Made by a program: the position numbers and the translations under genes. From Acholeplasmatales bacterium (GTDB lineage Bacteria; Bacillota_I; Bacilli_A; Acholeplasmatales; Anaeroplasmataceae), in the NCBI GenBank assembly GCA_016288855.1, contig JAEELJ010000082.1, positions 1 through 47,678 on the forward strand: a DNA stretch of 47,678 bases, in the 5' to 3' direction. This document shows positions 47,677-47,678 of the stretch, piece by piece. The number at the start of each line of letters is the position of its first letter. Within the stretch, counting starts at the first letter, position 1. Below the pieces are notes generated by a model that did no database searches, was not told where the DNA came from, and saw only the letters and a list, made by a program, of their open reading frames with translations.

Positions 47677-47678
47677 AT

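Overview
The window looks like chromosome from an anaerobic, very low-GC Bacillota, probably a gut lineage near Erysipelotrichia / RF39 / Mollicutes. This placement is an inference. It rests on the strong A+T bias, pyruvate:ferredoxin oxidoreductase in place of a pyruvate dehydrogenase, the classic Firmicutes order secG-rnr-smpB-ssrA, and a long tmRNA tag ending in NYAYAC that resembles Mollicutes tags. Stops are read with the standard code. All 39 genes end in TAA (32) or TAG (7), none in TGA, and Trp is always TGG.

Layout. 1-3.5 kb: 3' part of a large secreted pectate lyase with a Thr-rich 12-residue repeat linker and helical C-terminal repeats. 3.8-7.4 kb: nifJ behind a strong promoter. 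7.5-11.2 kb: marR-yfcE and comEA-comEC. 11.2-16.3 kb: an FRG-domain protein, two MATE transporters and two small unknown genes, most with their own extended -10 promoter or terminator. 16.3-17.1 kb (minus): DJ-1/PfpI protein and yidD. 17.3-25.8 kb: an unknown tail-anchored protein followed by mutS-mutL-miaA-aroK-aroQ, then efp. 25.8-28.7 kb: CorC/HlyC-type membrane protein and ftsZ. 28.8-33.8 kb (minus): a two-gene operon of a giant coiled-coil protein and an S41-like lipoprotein, neither assigned a function. 33.9-38.2 kb: ruvA-ruvB-queA-ppiase-tgt. 38.3-39.0 kb: a membrane-anchored EIIB-like protein without the phosphocysteine, then HPr. 39.1-43.9 kb: pepV-trmB-S51 peptidase-pheA and pdp. 44.0-47.5 kb: secG-rnr-smpB-ssrA. 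The last ~75 bases look like the structured 5' leader of a gene starting at or just beyond the window edge.

How it works together. Most genes are housekeeping: DNA repair (mutSL, ruvAB), tRNA modification (miaA, queA, tgt, trmB), aromatic amino-acid synthesis (aroK, aroQ, pheA), translation rescue (smpB, ssrA, efp) and protein export (secG, yidD). Genes are tightly packed. Seven junctions use a TAATG stop/start overlap, and several terminators contain the stop codon of the gene they end. No insertion sequence, prophage, CRISPR array, tRNA or rRNA gene was seen.

The best candidates for something undescribed are: the Asp-for-Cys EIIB-like protein coupled to HPr; the coiled-coil/lipoprotein operon between ftsZ and ruvAB; the tail-anchored protein with three related helical motifs ahead of mutSL; the non-canonical EF-P tip loop; and the three-helix leader RNA at the right edge.
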